A DNA stretch of 64,000 nucleotides from Candidimonas nitroreducens (GTDB taxonomy: Bacteria; Pseudomonadota; Gammaproteobacteria; Burkholderiales; Burkholderiaceae_B). Each line of letters opens with the position of its first letter. The stretch's first letter is position 1. The DNA lies in the NCBI RefSeq assembly GCF_002209565.1, contig NZ_NJIH01000006.1, positions 124,001 to 188,000 on the forward strand, written 5' to 3'. Positions 1 through 9,515 of the stretch are shown in pieces. The notes beneath the pieces were generated by a model, which was not told where the DNA came from, did no database searches, and saw nothing but the letters and a program-made list of their open reading frames with translations. The position numbers and the translations under genes are program-made.

Positions 1-1
1 G

Positions 2-277
2 TACTTCGAACCGCCGGACGAGCCGGTGGAACTCGAGCCCGCCCGGCCCGCCACCGGCCGCCTGGAACTGGACCGCTGCACGCGCCTGCTGTATCGCGGC
101 AGCAACATGTTCATCAATGGCGAGCTGGCGCCGCTGCCAGCCAGCGCGGTGCTGCGGCGCCTGGCCGACGAGCGTCGCCTGCCCCTGACCCCGGCCCGCC
201 TGCGCGCCCTGGGCCCGGAACGGCGCGAAATGCTGAACGAATGGCTGAGCGAAGGCTGGCTGCACTATAGGGATTAG
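2..277 (+). CDS. RoxA-like ribosomal oxygenase, C-terminal part (5' end outside window)
   Basis: The reading frame is open from the left edge to a TAG at 275-277, so only about 91 C-terminal residues are present. The stretch around RGSNMFINGE followed by a small charged helical domain resembles the C-terminal winged-helix part of the cupin/JmjC protein hydroxylases RoxA/YcfD. Those are Fe(II)/2-oxoglutarate enzymes that hydroxylate ribosomal protein L16. The catalytic cupin core lies outside the window, so the call rests on the C-terminal domain alone. A GTG at 26 is in frame but is internal to the gene. Confidence 0.6.
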   Translation, partial: YFEPPDEPVELEPARPATGRLELDRCTRLLYRGSNMFINGELAPLPASAVLRRLADERRLPLTPARLRALGPERREMLNEWLSEGWLHYRD

Positions 278-634
278 GGCAAGTTTGGCGCAGACGTTTA
301 CCGCCTTCCCACAGCGCCCGTTCCGCGCAGTGCTTCGCAGACTGCAAACACCTGAACCGCAAGTGCGCCGAAGCCTATAGCCGCCCAGAAGAGGTCGCAT
401 GGCCACAAAAAGGCTACTCCTGGGCGTTTTTATTCATGCTCGCCGCGGCGCCATCGCGGCCGCGTTTCGCGCCTCGGATGACAGGCCCACACGGCCACAG
501 AGCATCCCGGCGGGCCATATACCCCGCGCAGAATAAACTTATACGCGCATAAGGAAATAAGCATCGCATCGTTCGTTTGAACGGCACACCTCCCTAGAAT
601 TAGGGCTACCCCTGATTCTCTCTGCGAGCGACCG
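278..634. other. Intergenic region upstream of cysJ with probable promoter
   Basis: There is no credible gene in these 357 bases. Around 530-575 the sequence becomes A/T-rich and includes ATAAACTTATACGCGCATAA and AAGGAAATAAGC, the kind of half-site-rich stretch expected for a CysB-type LysR activator upstream of a sulfite-reduction operon. A TAGAAT at 595-600 could be a -10 element, but no good -35 is spaced correctly. The regulatory reading is inference. Confidence 0.35.
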
Positions 635-2416
635 ATGCTAGCGCCTTCTTATCTGCCCGAAGCCAAACACAATCTGATCAACGAATTGCTGGAAGGGCTG
701 GATCCTGGCGCCCTGAGCTGGCTGTCCGGCTACTTCGCCGGCGTGGCTCAGGGGCGGCAGCCCGCGAAGGCGGCCGCCAGCGTGGCAGCGGTGCCCGCAG
801 CGGCCACGGCCAAGCGCCTGACGATTGTGTATGGCAGCCAGACCGGCAATGCCAAGCGGGTAGCCGAAGCCCTGGCGGAACGTACACAGTCCGTAGGGCT
901 GAACACGCGGCTGGTGCGCGCCGACGGCTACAACACGCGCGAGCTGAAAGACGAGCAACTGCTGTATATCGTCATGAGCACGCAAGGCGATGGCGACGCG
1001 CCCGACGACTCGCGCGCCTTCACTGAATTCCTGGCAAGCAAGCGCGCCCCCAAGCTGCCGCAACTGAAGTATGCCGTGCTGGGCCTGGGCGACTCCAGCT
1101 ACCCCATGTTCTGCGGCATGGCGCAGTCCATCGACGCCCGCCTGGCCGAGCTGGGCGCCCAGCGCCTGCAGGAAGTGGGCACCGCCGATCTCGACATCGA
1201 CACGGTGGCGACACCCTGGCAGGATCACGCCCTGGAGCATGCGCAGAAGGCCCTGAAGCAAGGCGAAGCCACCACGGCCACCGTTACCGCGCTGCGGCCC
1301 AAGCCGGCCAGGGTTTCGCGCGATCAGCCGCACCTGGCCGAACTGCTGCTGAACCAGCCCATCACCCACGGCGGCGACAAAGACGTGCGCCACCTGGAAA
1401 TTTCGCTGGAAGGCAGCAACCTCAGCTACCAGCCCGGCGATGCCCTGGGGATCTGGCCGACGCAGTCCGACAGCCTGGTGCAAGCCGTTGCCGCGGCATT
1501 CGGCCTGGATCTGGACGAGACGGTAGAAATCAATGAAGTGCGCCGCCCGCTGCGCGAGTGGCTGGGCAAGTACCGCGAACTCACGGTGCTGACCAAGCCC
1601 TTCCTGCTGGCGCATGCCCAGTTCACTGGCAATGCCGAGCTGCAAAAGCGCATCGCCGCCCCCGAAACGCTGCGCGCGCTGCTCGACAACTACCAGTTGC
1701 TGGATCTGATCAAGGAATATCCCGCGGCCTGGGAAGCGGCCCCGCTGGTGCAGGCGCTGCGGCCGCTGGCCCCGCGCATGTATTCCATAGCCTCCAGCCA
1801 GGCGGAAGTGGGCGCCGAGGTGCATCTGACCCTGGCGCACGTACGCTACGAACGCGACGAAGAAGAACGCTGGGGCTGCGCCTCGCATTTCCTGAGCGAC
1901 CTGGAAGAAGGCGGCAAGCTGCCGATCTTCATCGAGGAAAATCCACGCTTCCGCCTGCCCGCCGACCCGGCGCGCGACGTCATCATGATCGGGCCGGGCA
2001 CCGGTGTGGCGCCGTTCCGCGCCTTCGTGCAGGAACGCAGCGCGGCCGGCGCCTCGGGACGCAACTGGCTGTTCTTCGGCAACCCGCACTTCGATTCCGA
2101 CTTTCTGTACCAGACGGAATGGCAGCGCGCACTCAAGGATGGCGACCTGCACCGGCTGGATCTGGCCTTCTCTCGCGACCAGTCCAAGAAAGTCTATGTG
2201 CAGGACAAGCTGCTGGCCGCAGCCAGCGATGTCTACCAATGGCTGCAGAACGGCGCGCATCTTTATGTGTGCGGCGATGCGACACGCATGGCCAAGGACG
2301 TGCACGCGGCGCTGCTGCAGGTGGCCGAGACCGAAGGCGGCCTGCAGCCCGAGGCCGCGCGGCAATGGCTCGACGGCCTGGCCGCGGAAGGCCGCTACGC
2401 GCGCGACGTGTATTGA
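635..2416 (+). CDS. cysJ: Sulfite reductase (NADPH) flavoprotein alpha subunit
   Basis: This is the 593-residue electron-input subunit of assimilatory sulfite reductase. It passes electrons from NADPH through FAD and FMN to the CysI hemoprotein. The flavodoxin domain begins near residue 61, with the FMN loop SQTGNAKR at 68-75. The FAD-binding RMYS motif is at 381-384 and the NADPH-binding GPGTGVAPFRAF stretch starts near 454. The C-terminus has the usual YVCGDA and terminal RYARDVY. The length matches the family. It is followed 162 bases later by cysI on the same strand, which supports a sulfur-assimilation operon. Confidence 0.95.
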   Translation: MLAPSYLPEAKHNLINELLEGLDPGALSWLSGYFAGVAQGRQPAKAAASVAAVPAAATAKRLTIVYGSQTGNAKRVAEALAERTQSVGLNTRLVRADGYNTRELKDEQLLYIVMSTQGDGDAPDDSRAFTEFLASKRAPKLPQLKYAVLGLGDSSYPMFCGMAQSIDARLAELGAQRLQEVGTADLDIDTVATPWQDHALEHAQKALKQGEATTATVTALRPKPARVSRDQPHLAELLLNQPITHGGDKDVRHLEISLEGSNLSYQPGDALGIWPTQSDSLVQAVAAAFGLDLDETVEINEVRRPLREWLGKYRELTVLTKPFLLAHAQFTGNAELQKRIAAPETLRALLDNYQLLDLIKEYPAAWEAAPLVQALRPLAPRMYSIASSQAEVGAEVHLTLAHVRYERDEEERWGCASHFLSDLEEGGKLPIFIEENPRFRLPADPARDVIMIGPGTGVAPFRAFVQERSAAGASGRNWLFFGNPHFDSDFLYQTEWQRALKDGDLHRLDLAFSRDQSKKVYVQDKLLAAASDVYQWLQNGAHLYVCGDATRMAKDVHAALLQVAETEGGLQPEAARQWLDGLAAEGRYARDVY

Positions 2417-2578
2417 ACGCCGGCAGGCGCGCAAGCACAGCACAGAGCGTGCCGGCCTTGCGCGCCTCAAGACACACAAGACATAAAGACGTTGAAACAT
2501 TGCGACGTCAGGACATACACACATGAACGTACGGAACGCATAAGTGTACGGACGCATATCGACTGAATCAGGAACACA

Positions 2579-4288
2579 ATGAGCGGTAATCTTTCCCACC
2601 TCGAACACATCAAGGCGGACAGCAATTTTCTGCGCGGCACCATTGCGCAAGGACTCGCAGACCCGGTAACCGGCGCCATCAGTGAAGCCGACACCAAGCT
2701 GCTGAAGTTCCACGGCAGCTACCAGCAGGACGACCGCGACGTGCGCGACGAGCGCCGCCGCCGCAAACTCGAGCCGGCCTACGGCTTCATGATCCGCGCC
2801 CGGCTGCCGGGCGGTGTGATCAAGCCTGCCCAGTGGCTGGCGCTGGATCGCATCGCCACGGAATTCGCTACCCGCGGCCTGCGCATCACCACCCGCCAGA
2901 CCTTTCAGTGGCACGGCGTGCAGAAGCGCAATCTGAAGAAATTCATGCAGGGCATCCACGACGCCATGGCCACCACCTTGGCCGCCTGTGGCGACGTCAA
3001 TCGCCAGGTGGTGAGCTCGGTGAACCCCCTGCTTTCCAGCCAGCACGCCATCGTGCAGGAATGGACGGAAAAGCTGTCCGCGCATTTCCTGCCGCGCACC
3101 CGCGCCTATGCGGAAATCTGGCTCGACGGCAAGAAGGTCGAGGACGTGGGCGGCGAGCCCGACGAAGAGCCGATCTACGGCAGCACCTACCTGCCACGCA
3201 AGTTCAAGATCGGCATCGCCATCCCGCCCGTCAATGACATCGACGTGTTCGCCCAGGATCTGGGCCTGATCGCCATTATCGAAGACGGCCGGCTGCTGGG
3301 CTTCAACATCGCGGCCGGCGGCGGCATGGGCGCCACGCACGGCGACAGCACCACGTATCCGCGCCTGGGCAGCCTGATCGGCTTCATCGAGCCCGAGCGC
3401 ATCGTCGAAGTCGCCGAGACCATCGTCAAGGTGCAGCGCGATTTCGGCAACCGCAGCGAACGCCAGCACGCGCGCCTGAAGTACACCATCGACAGCCGCG
3501 GTGTGCAGTGGTTCAAGGACGAGGTGCAAAGCCGCCTGGGCTACGAGCTGCAGCCCTTGCGGCCGTATCGTTTCGAACACAACGGCGACCGCTACGGCTG
3601 GATCGAAGGCGAAGACGGCCGCTGGCATCTGGGCCTGGCGATCGAGGCCGGGCGCCTGCTGGACAACGGCGACTATCGCCCGCAAACCGGCATGCGCGAG
3701 CTGGCCAAGATCCACAAGGGCGAATTCCGCCTGACCTGCAACCAGAGCCTGGTCATCGCCGATGTCGCGGCCGAAGACAGGGCGCGCATCGACGAGCTGG
3801 CGGCGCAGTACGGGCTGGACGACTACCTGCGCGACAGCGGCATACGCCGCCACGCCATCGCCTGTGTGGCGCTGCCCACCTGCGGGCTGGCCATGGCGGA
3901 AAGCGAACGCTACCTGCCGGTGCTGCTGCCCAAGCTGGAAGCCTCGCTGGAACGCCACGGGCTGCGCGACGCGCCGATACTGTTGCGTCTGTCGGGCTGC
4001 CCCAATGGCTGTTCGCGGCCCTACCTGGGCGAGATCACCCTGGTCGGGCGCGCGGTGGGCCGTTACGACCTGCGGCTGGCCGCCGACTTCATCGGCCAGC
4101 GGCTCAATACCCTGTACCGCGAGAACGTAGCCGAGCCGGAAATTCTGTCCTGCCTCGACGAGCTGTTCGCCGCCTATGCCGCCGGCCGCCAGCCCGACGA
4201 GAAATTCGGCGACTTCCTGATTCGCACCGAGGTCATACCCCCCCCCACGCAGAACCTGGTGCCCATCGTGCTGGAAACGATATCGTGA
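2579..4288 (+). CDS. cysI: Sulfite reductase (NADPH) hemoprotein beta subunit
   Basis: The 569-residue siroheme/[4Fe-4S] subunit reduces sulfite to sulfide by six electrons. The four cluster-ligating cysteines are all present: C429 and C435 (CVALPTC), and C474 and C478 ([10 protein letters not shown]). Their spacing is the same as in enterobacterial CysI. Siroheme-binding arginine-rich stretches such as [12 protein letters not shown] are intact. The TGA stop overlaps the GTG start of cysG (TCGTGA), so siroheme synthesis is translationally coupled to the apo-enzyme that needs it. Confidence 0.96.
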   Translation: MSGNLSHLEHIKADSNFLRGTIAQGLADPVTGAISEADTKLLKFHGSYQQDDRDVRDERRRRKLEPAYGFMIRARLPGGVIKPAQWLALDRIATEFATRGLRITTRQTFQWHGVQKRNLKKFMQGIHDAMATTLAACGDVNRQVVSSVNPLLSSQHAIVQEWTEKLSAHFLPRTRAYAEIWLDGKKVEDVGGEPDEEPIYGSTYLPRKFKIGIAIPPVNDIDVFAQDLGLIAIIEDGRLLGFNIAAGGGMGATHGDSTTYPRLGSLIGFIEPERIVEVAETIVKVQRDFGNRSERQHARLKYTIDSRGVQWFKDEVQSRLGYELQPLRPYRFEHNGDRYGWIEGEDGRWHLGLAIEAGRLLDNGDYRPQTGMRELAKIHKGEFRLTCNQSLVIADVAAEDRARIDELAAQYGLDDYLRDSGIRRHAIACVALPTCGLAMAESERYLPVLLPKLEASLERHGLRDAPILLRLSGCPNGCSRPYLGEITLVGRAVGRYDLRLAADFIGQRLNTLYRENVAEPEILSCLDELFAAYAAGRQPDEKFGDFLIRTEVIPPPTQNLVPIVLETIS

Positions 4289-5706
4289 ACCTCTTTCCCC
4301 TGTTCACGCAGCTGCGCGGCCGGCGCGTGCTGGTGGTGGGTGGCGGTATCGTCGCCCAGCGCAAGGCGCAGAGCCTGGCCGCGGCCGGCGCCGACGTGCT
4401 GGTGGGCGCCACGGCTTTTACCGAAGAGCTGGAGAAAATGGCCGCGCACGGCGCAGTACAGCTGCAGCGCGGGCCGTTCGAGCCCGCATGGCTGGACGGC
4501 GCATGGCTGGCCATCGCCGCCACGCAGGATCAGGCCGTCAACCGCGCGGTGGCCGGCGCGGCCGAAGCACGCCGCATCTTCGCCAACGTGGTCGACGATG
4601 CCGAGCTGTCGAGCTTCCAGGTGCCTTCGGTGGTGGATCGATCGCCGCTGGTAATCGCCATCTCGTCCGGCGGCACCGCCCCGGTACTGGCGCGGCGCGT
4701 GCGCGAGCGCCTCGAGACCCTGCTCGATCATTCCCTGGGGCCCTTGGCCACCCTGGCCGGCAAGTATCGCGCCGCGATACGGCGCCAGCGCCCCAGCCTG
4801 CGCAGCCGGCGCGAATTCTACGACTGGCTGCTCGACGGCCCGGTGGCAGCCGCACTGCGCAGCCGGCACGCCGCGCAGGCCGAGCACGAGCTGCAGCGGC
4901 AGCTGGAACGGCATCAGCCGGCGGTGCCGGGCAAGGTGATACTGGTGGGCGCGGGCCCGGGCGACCCGGGCCTGCTCACACTGAAGGCCCTGCGCGCCTT
5001 GAACCAGGCCGACGTGATTCTGCACGACCGACTGGCCAGCGAGGAAGTGCTGGCGCTGGGCCGGCGCGACGCGCTGCGTATTTCGGTGGGCAAGACTCCG
5101 GGCGAAGACCACGAGGCCACCCAGCGGCGCATCCACGAAACAATGCTCGAGCACGCCCGTACCGGCGCCTGCGTGGTGCGCCTGAAGGGCGGCGACGCCT
5201 TTGTCTTCGGCCGCGGCGGCGAAGAACTGGAATTCCTGCGCGCCCATGGCGTTGCCTACGAGGTGGTGCCCGGCATCACGGCGGCATTGGCCTGCGCGGC
5301 CTACGCGGGCATACCGCTGACGCACCGCGACCATGCGCATTCCGTTACCCTGGCGACCGCGCACGCCAGCGCGCGCGGCGACGCCGCGGCCTGGCATGCA
5401 CCGGCAGGCCGGGGCCAGACACAGGCCTTCTATATGGGCGTAAGCCAGCTGCCCGGGCTGCGCACGCGCCTGCTGCAGCAAGGCCGCAAGGCCGACACCC
5501 CCTTCGCCCTGGTCGAAAACGGCACACGCAGCCAACAACGCGTGCTTTGCGGCAAGCTGGACGAATTGGTGGAACTGGCCCAGGCCCATGCCATCCAGGC
5601 CCCTGCGCTGCTGCTGGTGGGCGAAGTCGCGGCCATGGCGCCACGGCTGCACTGGTACGGCACCTTGATAGAAGGCAATACCGCGGCACTGGCGCGCGCC
5701 GCCTGA
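4285..5706 (+). CDS. cysG: Siroheme synthase, multifunctional CysG
   Basis: This 473-residue fusion makes siroheme from uroporphyrinogen III. The N-terminal dehydrogenase/ferrochelatase (Met8-like) part carries the NAD-binding [15 protein letters not shown] near residues 14-28. The C-terminal SUMT methyltransferase part starts near 216 ([16 protein letters not shown]). It retains the [18 protein letters not shown] and [10 protein letters not shown] motifs. The GTG at 4285 overlaps the cysI stop by 4 bases. The open frame extends upstream to 3508, but that part lies inside cysI in another frame and does not belong to the protein. The product supplies the prosthetic group of CysI. Confidence 0.94.
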   Translation: MNLFPLFTQLRGRRVLVVGGGIVAQRKAQSLAAAGADVLVGATAFTEELEKMAAHGAVQLQRGPFEPAWLDGAWLAIAATQDQAVNRAVAGAAEARRIFANVVDDAELSSFQVPSVVDRSPLVIAISSGGTAPVLARRVRERLETLLDHSLGPLATLAGKYRAAIRRQRPSLRSRREFYDWLLDGPVAAALRSRHAAQAEHELQRQLERHQPAVPGKVILVGAGPGDPGLLTLKALRALNQADVILHDRLASEEVLALGRRDALRISVGKTPGEDHEATQRRIHETMLEHARTGACVVRLKGGDAFVFGRGGEELEFLRAHGVAYEVVPGITAALACAAYAGIPLTHRDHAHSVTLATAHASARGDAAAWHAPAGRGQTQAFYMGVSQLPGLRTRLLQQGRKADTPFALVENGTRSQQRVLCGKLDELVELAQAHAIQAPALLLVGEVAAMAPRLHWYGTLIEGNTAALARAA

Positions 5707-5772
5707 TTCCATTTCAAATCAATCGCGCACTTTGTGTTTAGAAATGGAATGACACAGGCTTGCAGCACCAAC

Positions 5773-5805
5773 GCAAACGGGCCGGGATTACCCCGGCCCG
5801 TTTGC
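5773..5805. terminator. Bidirectional hairpin terminator between cysG and bamC
   Basis: A perfect 14-bp stem (GCAAACGGGCCGGG at 5773-5786, complement at 5792-5805) encloses a 5-base loop. It sits between two convergent genes, 66 bases after cysG and 26 bases after the bamC stop. The stem edge is rich in A and T on either side, as needed for termination in both directions. Confidence 0.85.
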
Positions 5806-5830
5806 TTGCACGGACTGCGCTTGTGCCGCC

Positions 5831-6961
5831 TTATTTCATGTGATTGCCCAGCACCGTGACAATGCGCTGCGCGGTCGGGCTGTTGTCGCGCTGGCCGTTC
5901 TTGTCGAGCACCGTGACCGTAGACCCGGCCCCTTCCTGCGCCACGTGGATACGGTAGCTGGCGGCCTCGGTAGTGTCCTTGGCGCCGAACATGCGCGTCA
6001 GGAAATTGCTTTCCTCGAGCTTGCGGCCGGTGTCCGTATCGAGATAACGGATGAAATAGTCGCCGCTGGAACGGTCGCGGTCGACGACCGAGAAGCCGGC
6101 CGCATCGATGGCCACGCCCACCCGGCGCCAGGCGCGATCGAATGATTCGTTGAGCTTGACTTCGGCCTGGCCGGTCGGCGCCTGGGTCACGGTCGGCTGG
6201 CTCGGGTCTTTCTCGGCCTGGGCCACCAGGGTACGCGCCTGCTTCACGTCGGTGCCCATGAAAACCATCAGACGAGCCAGCATGGCTGCATTCAGGCCCT
6301 GGTCTTCTTTGCCGTACACCCATTTGAAGGCCGCGCCGTCCGCCGTCGGGGTTTCGACCATGTGCTCGTGGCTGATGTAGACCTCGGTCTTGCCGTTGAC
6401 GCGCTCGATGCGGGTGCGGAAGCGGTCGCGCTCGCCGCTGTCGTAGACCTGGTCGATAATGCTGCCCAACGCGCTGCGGATCCAGCTTTCTGGGATCTTG
6501 GCGCGGTTTTCGGCCCAGTCGGTCTGGATCAGGCCGGCCTTCGGATCCTGCGAACGGATGGTGAAGCCTTCGTGGCCCCAGAAATCGACAACCTTGGGAT
6601 ATACGTTCTGGGCGGGCTGGTCGATTTCCAGCCAGCGCAGGTCGCCGTCGCGCATGACCTGCACGCCGTTGGTGGCGGGCAGGATCTTGTCGCTGGGGCC
6701 CAGCGCCTTTTGCGCCTCTTGGTTCTGCTGGTACTGGCTATAAGTGGTGGTGCCGGCCGGCGCCTTGTAGTGGGCGTCTTCATTGGCCTGGGTGAGATCG
6801 GGCGGGATGCTCAGGGGCTGCCCCGCCACCGTGCTTTTGTAGTTGACGGACTCTTCGTTGCCCACGACCTTCTTGATCTGGGCGCAGCCAGACAAAACCA
6901 GCAGGCCGGCGGCCATGGTCATGCCAACGGCGTAGCGTTGTTTCATGCGCATATTCATCAT
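5831..6961 (-). CDS. bamC: Outer membrane assembly lipoprotein BamC
   Basis: BamC is an accessory lipoprotein of the BAM complex, which inserts beta-barrel proteins into the outer membrane. The chosen ATG at 6961 gives 376 residues and a lipoprotein signal peptide ending in LVLSGC, with the lipidated Cys at 26. An ATG one codon later is equally possible. An IPPDLTQ stretch shortly after the signal is typical of the unstructured BamC N-terminus, followed by two helix-grip domains. The open frame continues upstream to 7189 inside dapA, which would bury the signal peptide, so that start is rejected. The gene sits 2 bases after dapA, as in many proteobacteria. Confidence 0.9.
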   Translation of the reverse strand: MMNMRMKQRYAVGMTMAAGLLVLSGCAQIKKVVGNEESVNYKSTVAGQPLSIPPDLTQANEDAHYKAPAGTTTYSQYQQNQEAQKALGPSDKILPATNGVQVMRDGDLRWLEIDQPAQNVYPKVVDFWGHEGFTIRSQDPKAGLIQTDWAENRAKIPESWIRSALGSIIDQVYDSGERDRFRTRIERVNGKTEVYISHEHMVETPTADGAAFKWVYGKEDQGLNAAMLARLMVFMGTDVKQARTLVAQAEKDPSQPTVTQAPTGQAEVKLNESFDRAWRRVGVAIDAAGFSVVDRDRSSGDYFIRYLDTDTGRKLEESNFLTRMFGAKDTTEAASYRIHVAQEGAGSTVTVLDKNGQRDNSPTAQRIVTVLGNHMK

Positions 6962-6963
6962 GT

Positions 6964-7866
6964 TCAGATCAGGCCCACTTCTTTCAAGGAGGTGCGCAGC
7001 AGCGCGTGATACTGCTCGCTTAAGGAGGTTAGCGGCAGCCGGTAGCCGAGTTCCGTGAGCCCCATTTCGGCCACGGCCCATTTCACTGGAATGGGGTTGG
7101 ACTCGACAAACAATACTTGGTTCAAATGCGCCAGCCGCGCATTGAGTTCGCGCGCCTTGGGCACGTCGCCGTTGATGGCCGCCATGCACAGTTCGTGCAT
7201 CAGGCGCGGCGCCACATTGGCCGTGACCGAAATATTACCGCGCCCGCCCAGCAGCATGAGCGCGGCGGCAGTGGCATCGTCGCCGCTGAACACCTGGAAG
7301 TCGGCGGGGGCATCGCGCAGCAGCAGCGCGCCGCGCGCGATATTGCCCGTGGCGTCTTTGATGCCGATGATGCCCGGTACCTGCGCCAGGCGCAGTATGG
7401 TTTCGTTGGAGATGTCGGCCGAAGTGCGGCCCGGCACGTTGTACATGATGCAGGGCAGTTCGGTGGCCTCGGCCACCGCACGGAAATGCTGGTACAGCCC
7501 TTCCTGGCTGGGCTTGTTGTAGTAAGGCACCACCGACAGGCCCGCCTGCGCGCCCACCGCCTGGGAATGCCGCGCCAGGTGTATGGCCTCGGCCGTGGAG
7601 TTGGCGCCGGTGCCGGCAATTACCGGCAGGCGCCCGGCGGCGTGCTCGACCGCAATGCGGATCAGTTCCGCATGCTCGTCCATGTCGACCGTGGGCGACT
7701 CGCCCGAGGTGCCCACCACCACCAGCGCGTCGGTGCCCTGCTCAGCATGCCAGTCTATGAGTTTGCGATAGGCATCCAGATCCAGACTGCCGTCCGGGTG
7801 CATGGGGGTTACCAGGGCCACCATACTGCCCTGAAAGCGTGGAATTGCCGTATCCGTACTTGCCAT
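6964..7866 (-). CDS. dapA: 4-hydroxy-tetrahydrodipicolinate synthase
   Basis: The enzyme condenses pyruvate with aspartate semialdehyde, the first committed step to lysine and diaminopimelate. From the chosen start (300 residues) the key motifs are TSGE 53-56, YYNKP 115-119, YNVPGRT 142-148 and the Schiff-base lysine K170 (IGIKDATGN). A second in-frame ATG lies four codons upstream at 7878. AGGAG abuts that ATG with no spacer and is 12 bases from the ATG at 7866, so 7866 is preferred. The gene is followed directly by bamC. Confidence 0.94.
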   Translation of the reverse strand: MASTDTAIPRFQGSMVALVTPMHPDGSLDLDAYRKLIDWHAEQGTDALVVVGTSGESPTVDMDEHAELIRIAVEHAAGRLPVIAGTGANSTAEAIHLARHSQAVGAQAGLSVVPYYNKPSQEGLYQHFRAVAEATELPCIMYNVPGRTSADISNETILRLAQVPGIIGIKDATGNIARGALLLRDAPADFQVFSGDDATAAALMLLGGRGNISVTANVAPRLMHELCMAAINGDVPKARELNARLAHLNQVLFVESNPIPVKWAVAEMGLTELGYRLPLTSLSEQYHALLRTSLKEVGLI

Positions 7867-7975
7867 GATGGGAACCATCTCCTCGGGCCGCCAGCAGGGG
7901 CGCGCACCGTCAAAACACCGTCAAATTGAACCTAACGTGCAAGTTTACCGGATTAGGGCCTGTTCACGCCAAAAC

Positions 7976-8626
7976 TTATAGGAACCAGCGGATGACGGCC
8001 TGGCCGAGCGCCAGCAGGGGCTGCAAAAAGGCCCACAAGGCGCCGGTGATCATCAGCAGGATGATGATCAGCATGCCGTAGGGCTCGATGCGGGAATACT
8101 GCCAGGCCATGCGGCCGGGCAGCAGGCTGAAGACGATCCGTCCCCCGTCCAGCGGCGGCAGAGGGAATAGATTCAAGGCCATCAGCACCAGATTGATCTG
8201 TATGCCGGCTATGGTCATCTGCACCCAGAAGTTGTCCTGTGTAGCGCCGGACTCGGCCAGCAGGCGCAGGCCCAGGGCCCATATGACCGCCATGACCAAG
8301 TTCGACGCCGGGCCCGCCAGCGCCACCCACAACATGTCGCGCTTGGGGTTGCGCAGCCGCCCCCAATCGACCGGCACGGGCTTGGCCCAGCCGAACAGCA
8401 GCCCGCCACCGCCCAGCAGTTTGGAGCTGAACAACAGCACCAGCGGCACCACGATGGTGCCGATCGGGTCGATGTGGCGCACCGGGTTCACGCTGATGCG
8501 CCCGGCCAGATAGGCTGTCGGGTCGCCGAACAAGCGCGCCACGTAGCCGTGCGCGGCCTCGTGCAGCGTAATGCCGAACAGCATGGGCAGAGCGTAAACC
8601 GTGATGGTCTGAATGAGAGAGTCCAT
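7976..8626 (-). CDS. Site-2 protease family (M50) membrane metalloprotease
   Basis: The 216-residue integral membrane protein has the zinc-binding HEAAH at 22-26 and the second catalytic motif NLFPLPPLDGG at 152-162. Both are diagnostic of the short rhomboid-like S2P/M50 subfamily. Several hydrophobic segments span the chain. No PDZ domain is present, so it is not RseP. The natural substrate is unknown. It lies between dapA and a YciO-family gene, all on the minus strand, an arrangement that looks like conserved core genome. Confidence 0.85.
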   Translation of the reverse strand: MDSLIQTITVYALPMLFGITLHEAAHGYVARLFGDPTAYLAGRISVNPVRHIDPIGTIVVPLVLLFSSKLLGGGGLLFGWAKPVPVDWGRLRNPKRDMLWVALAGPASNLVMAVIWALGLRLLAESGATQDNFWVQMTIAGIQINLVLMALNLFPLPPLDGGRIVFSLLPGRMAWQYSRIEPYGMLIIILLMITGALWAFLQPLLALGQAVIRWFL

Positions 8627-8695
8627 GAATTCCCGGTGCGCGGCGGCGGCCGATATCGGCGCCGTCGGTATATGAGAAAAATTCGATGAGAAAGT

Positions 8696-9322
8696 TCAGT
8701 CCAGGCCCAGGGCCGCCAGATTCCCCTGCCCGCGGCGCACCACCTGGGGCGCCGCGCCGGTAAGATCGATGACCGTGGTCGGCATGAGCGGGCACGCCCC
8801 GCTGTCGATGATCGCCGCCAGCTGGTTGCCGTAGCGCTCTCGGATCTGCTCGGCGTCGTTAAGGGGTTCGTCCTCGCCCTCGGGGATCAGCGTGGTGGAC
8901 ATCAGCGGCGAGCCGGCCTGCTCGATCAGGCCCAGGGTCACCTTGTTGTCGGGCACCCGTATGCCTATGGTCTTGCGCGAGGGGTGCGACACGCGCCGCG
9001 GCACTTCGCGCGTGGCTTCGAGGATGAAGGTCCAGGGGCCCGGCGTGGCCAGCTTGAGCAGGCGGTACTGGCGGTTGTCGACCCTGGCGAAATGGCCGAT
9101 TTCGGCCAGGTCGCGGCATAGCAGGGTCAGGTGGTGGCGGTCGTCCAGCCCGCGCAGGCGCCGCAGCGCATCGGCGGCCGCCTTGTCGTCGAGACGGGCC
9201 AGCACGGCATAGCTGGAATCGGTAGGCACCGCCACCAGGCCGCCATCGGCCAGCAACTGACCCGCCTGACGCAACAGGCGCGACTGGGGATTGTCGGGGT
9301 GAACTACGAAAAATTGTGCCAT
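8696..9322 (-). CDS. YciO/Sua5 family (L-threonylcarbamoyladenylate synthase-like) protein
   Basis: A 208-residue YrdC-fold protein starting MAQFFVVHPDNPQSRLL. The VAVPTDSSYAVLARLDDKAA segment and the PGPWTFILEAT segment are the nucleotide-binding landmarks of the YrdC/YciO/Sua5 superfamily. The HPDNPQ opening is more typical of YciO than of the tRNA t6A enzyme TsaC, so involvement in t6A synthesis is uncertain. The frame extends upstream to 9376, but the ATG at 9322 gives the standard N-terminus. Confidence 0.8.
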   Translation of the reverse strand: MAQFFVVHPDNPQSRLLRQAGQLLADGGLVAVPTDSSYAVLARLDDKAAADALRRLRGLDDRHHLTLLCRDLAEIGHFARVDNRQYRLLKLATPGPWTFILEATREVPRRVSHPSRKTIGIRVPDNKVTLGLIEQAGSPLMSTTLIPEGEDEPLNDAEQIRERYGNQLAAIIDSGACPLMPTTVIDLTGAAPQVVRRGQGNLAALGLD

Positions 9323-9515
9323 GGAACGTATCCTAACATCATTATTGGAGCGTTCCAGTGCTGCGAGGTTCCGCATCGGGTTTGCCCGCAGGCCGCGGCC
9401 TTCCGGCCGGATTCCACTATCTCACGTCTATAATAATCAGTTGCAAATCAAATATATCTGACGGGGGACATAAGATTGCGGAGCGCCTCCGGCCGCCCGC
9501 AACGCGCTGCGCCTA

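Noticed and set aside
638-3958. Very long open frame (1106 codons) on the minus strand across cysJ and cysI
   Set aside because: It is antisense to two unmistakable genes with intact catalytic residues, crosses their intergenic spacer and has no family features. Such frames arise from G/C-biased third codon positions.
3508-5706. A 732-codon frame suggesting an N-terminally extended CysG fusion
   Set aside because: The first 259 codons lie inside cysI in another frame. A GTG overlapping the cysI stop gives a normal 473-residue CysG.
4174-5712. 512-codon minus-strand open frame over cysG
   Set aside because: Antisense shadow of cysG with no recognisable motifs.
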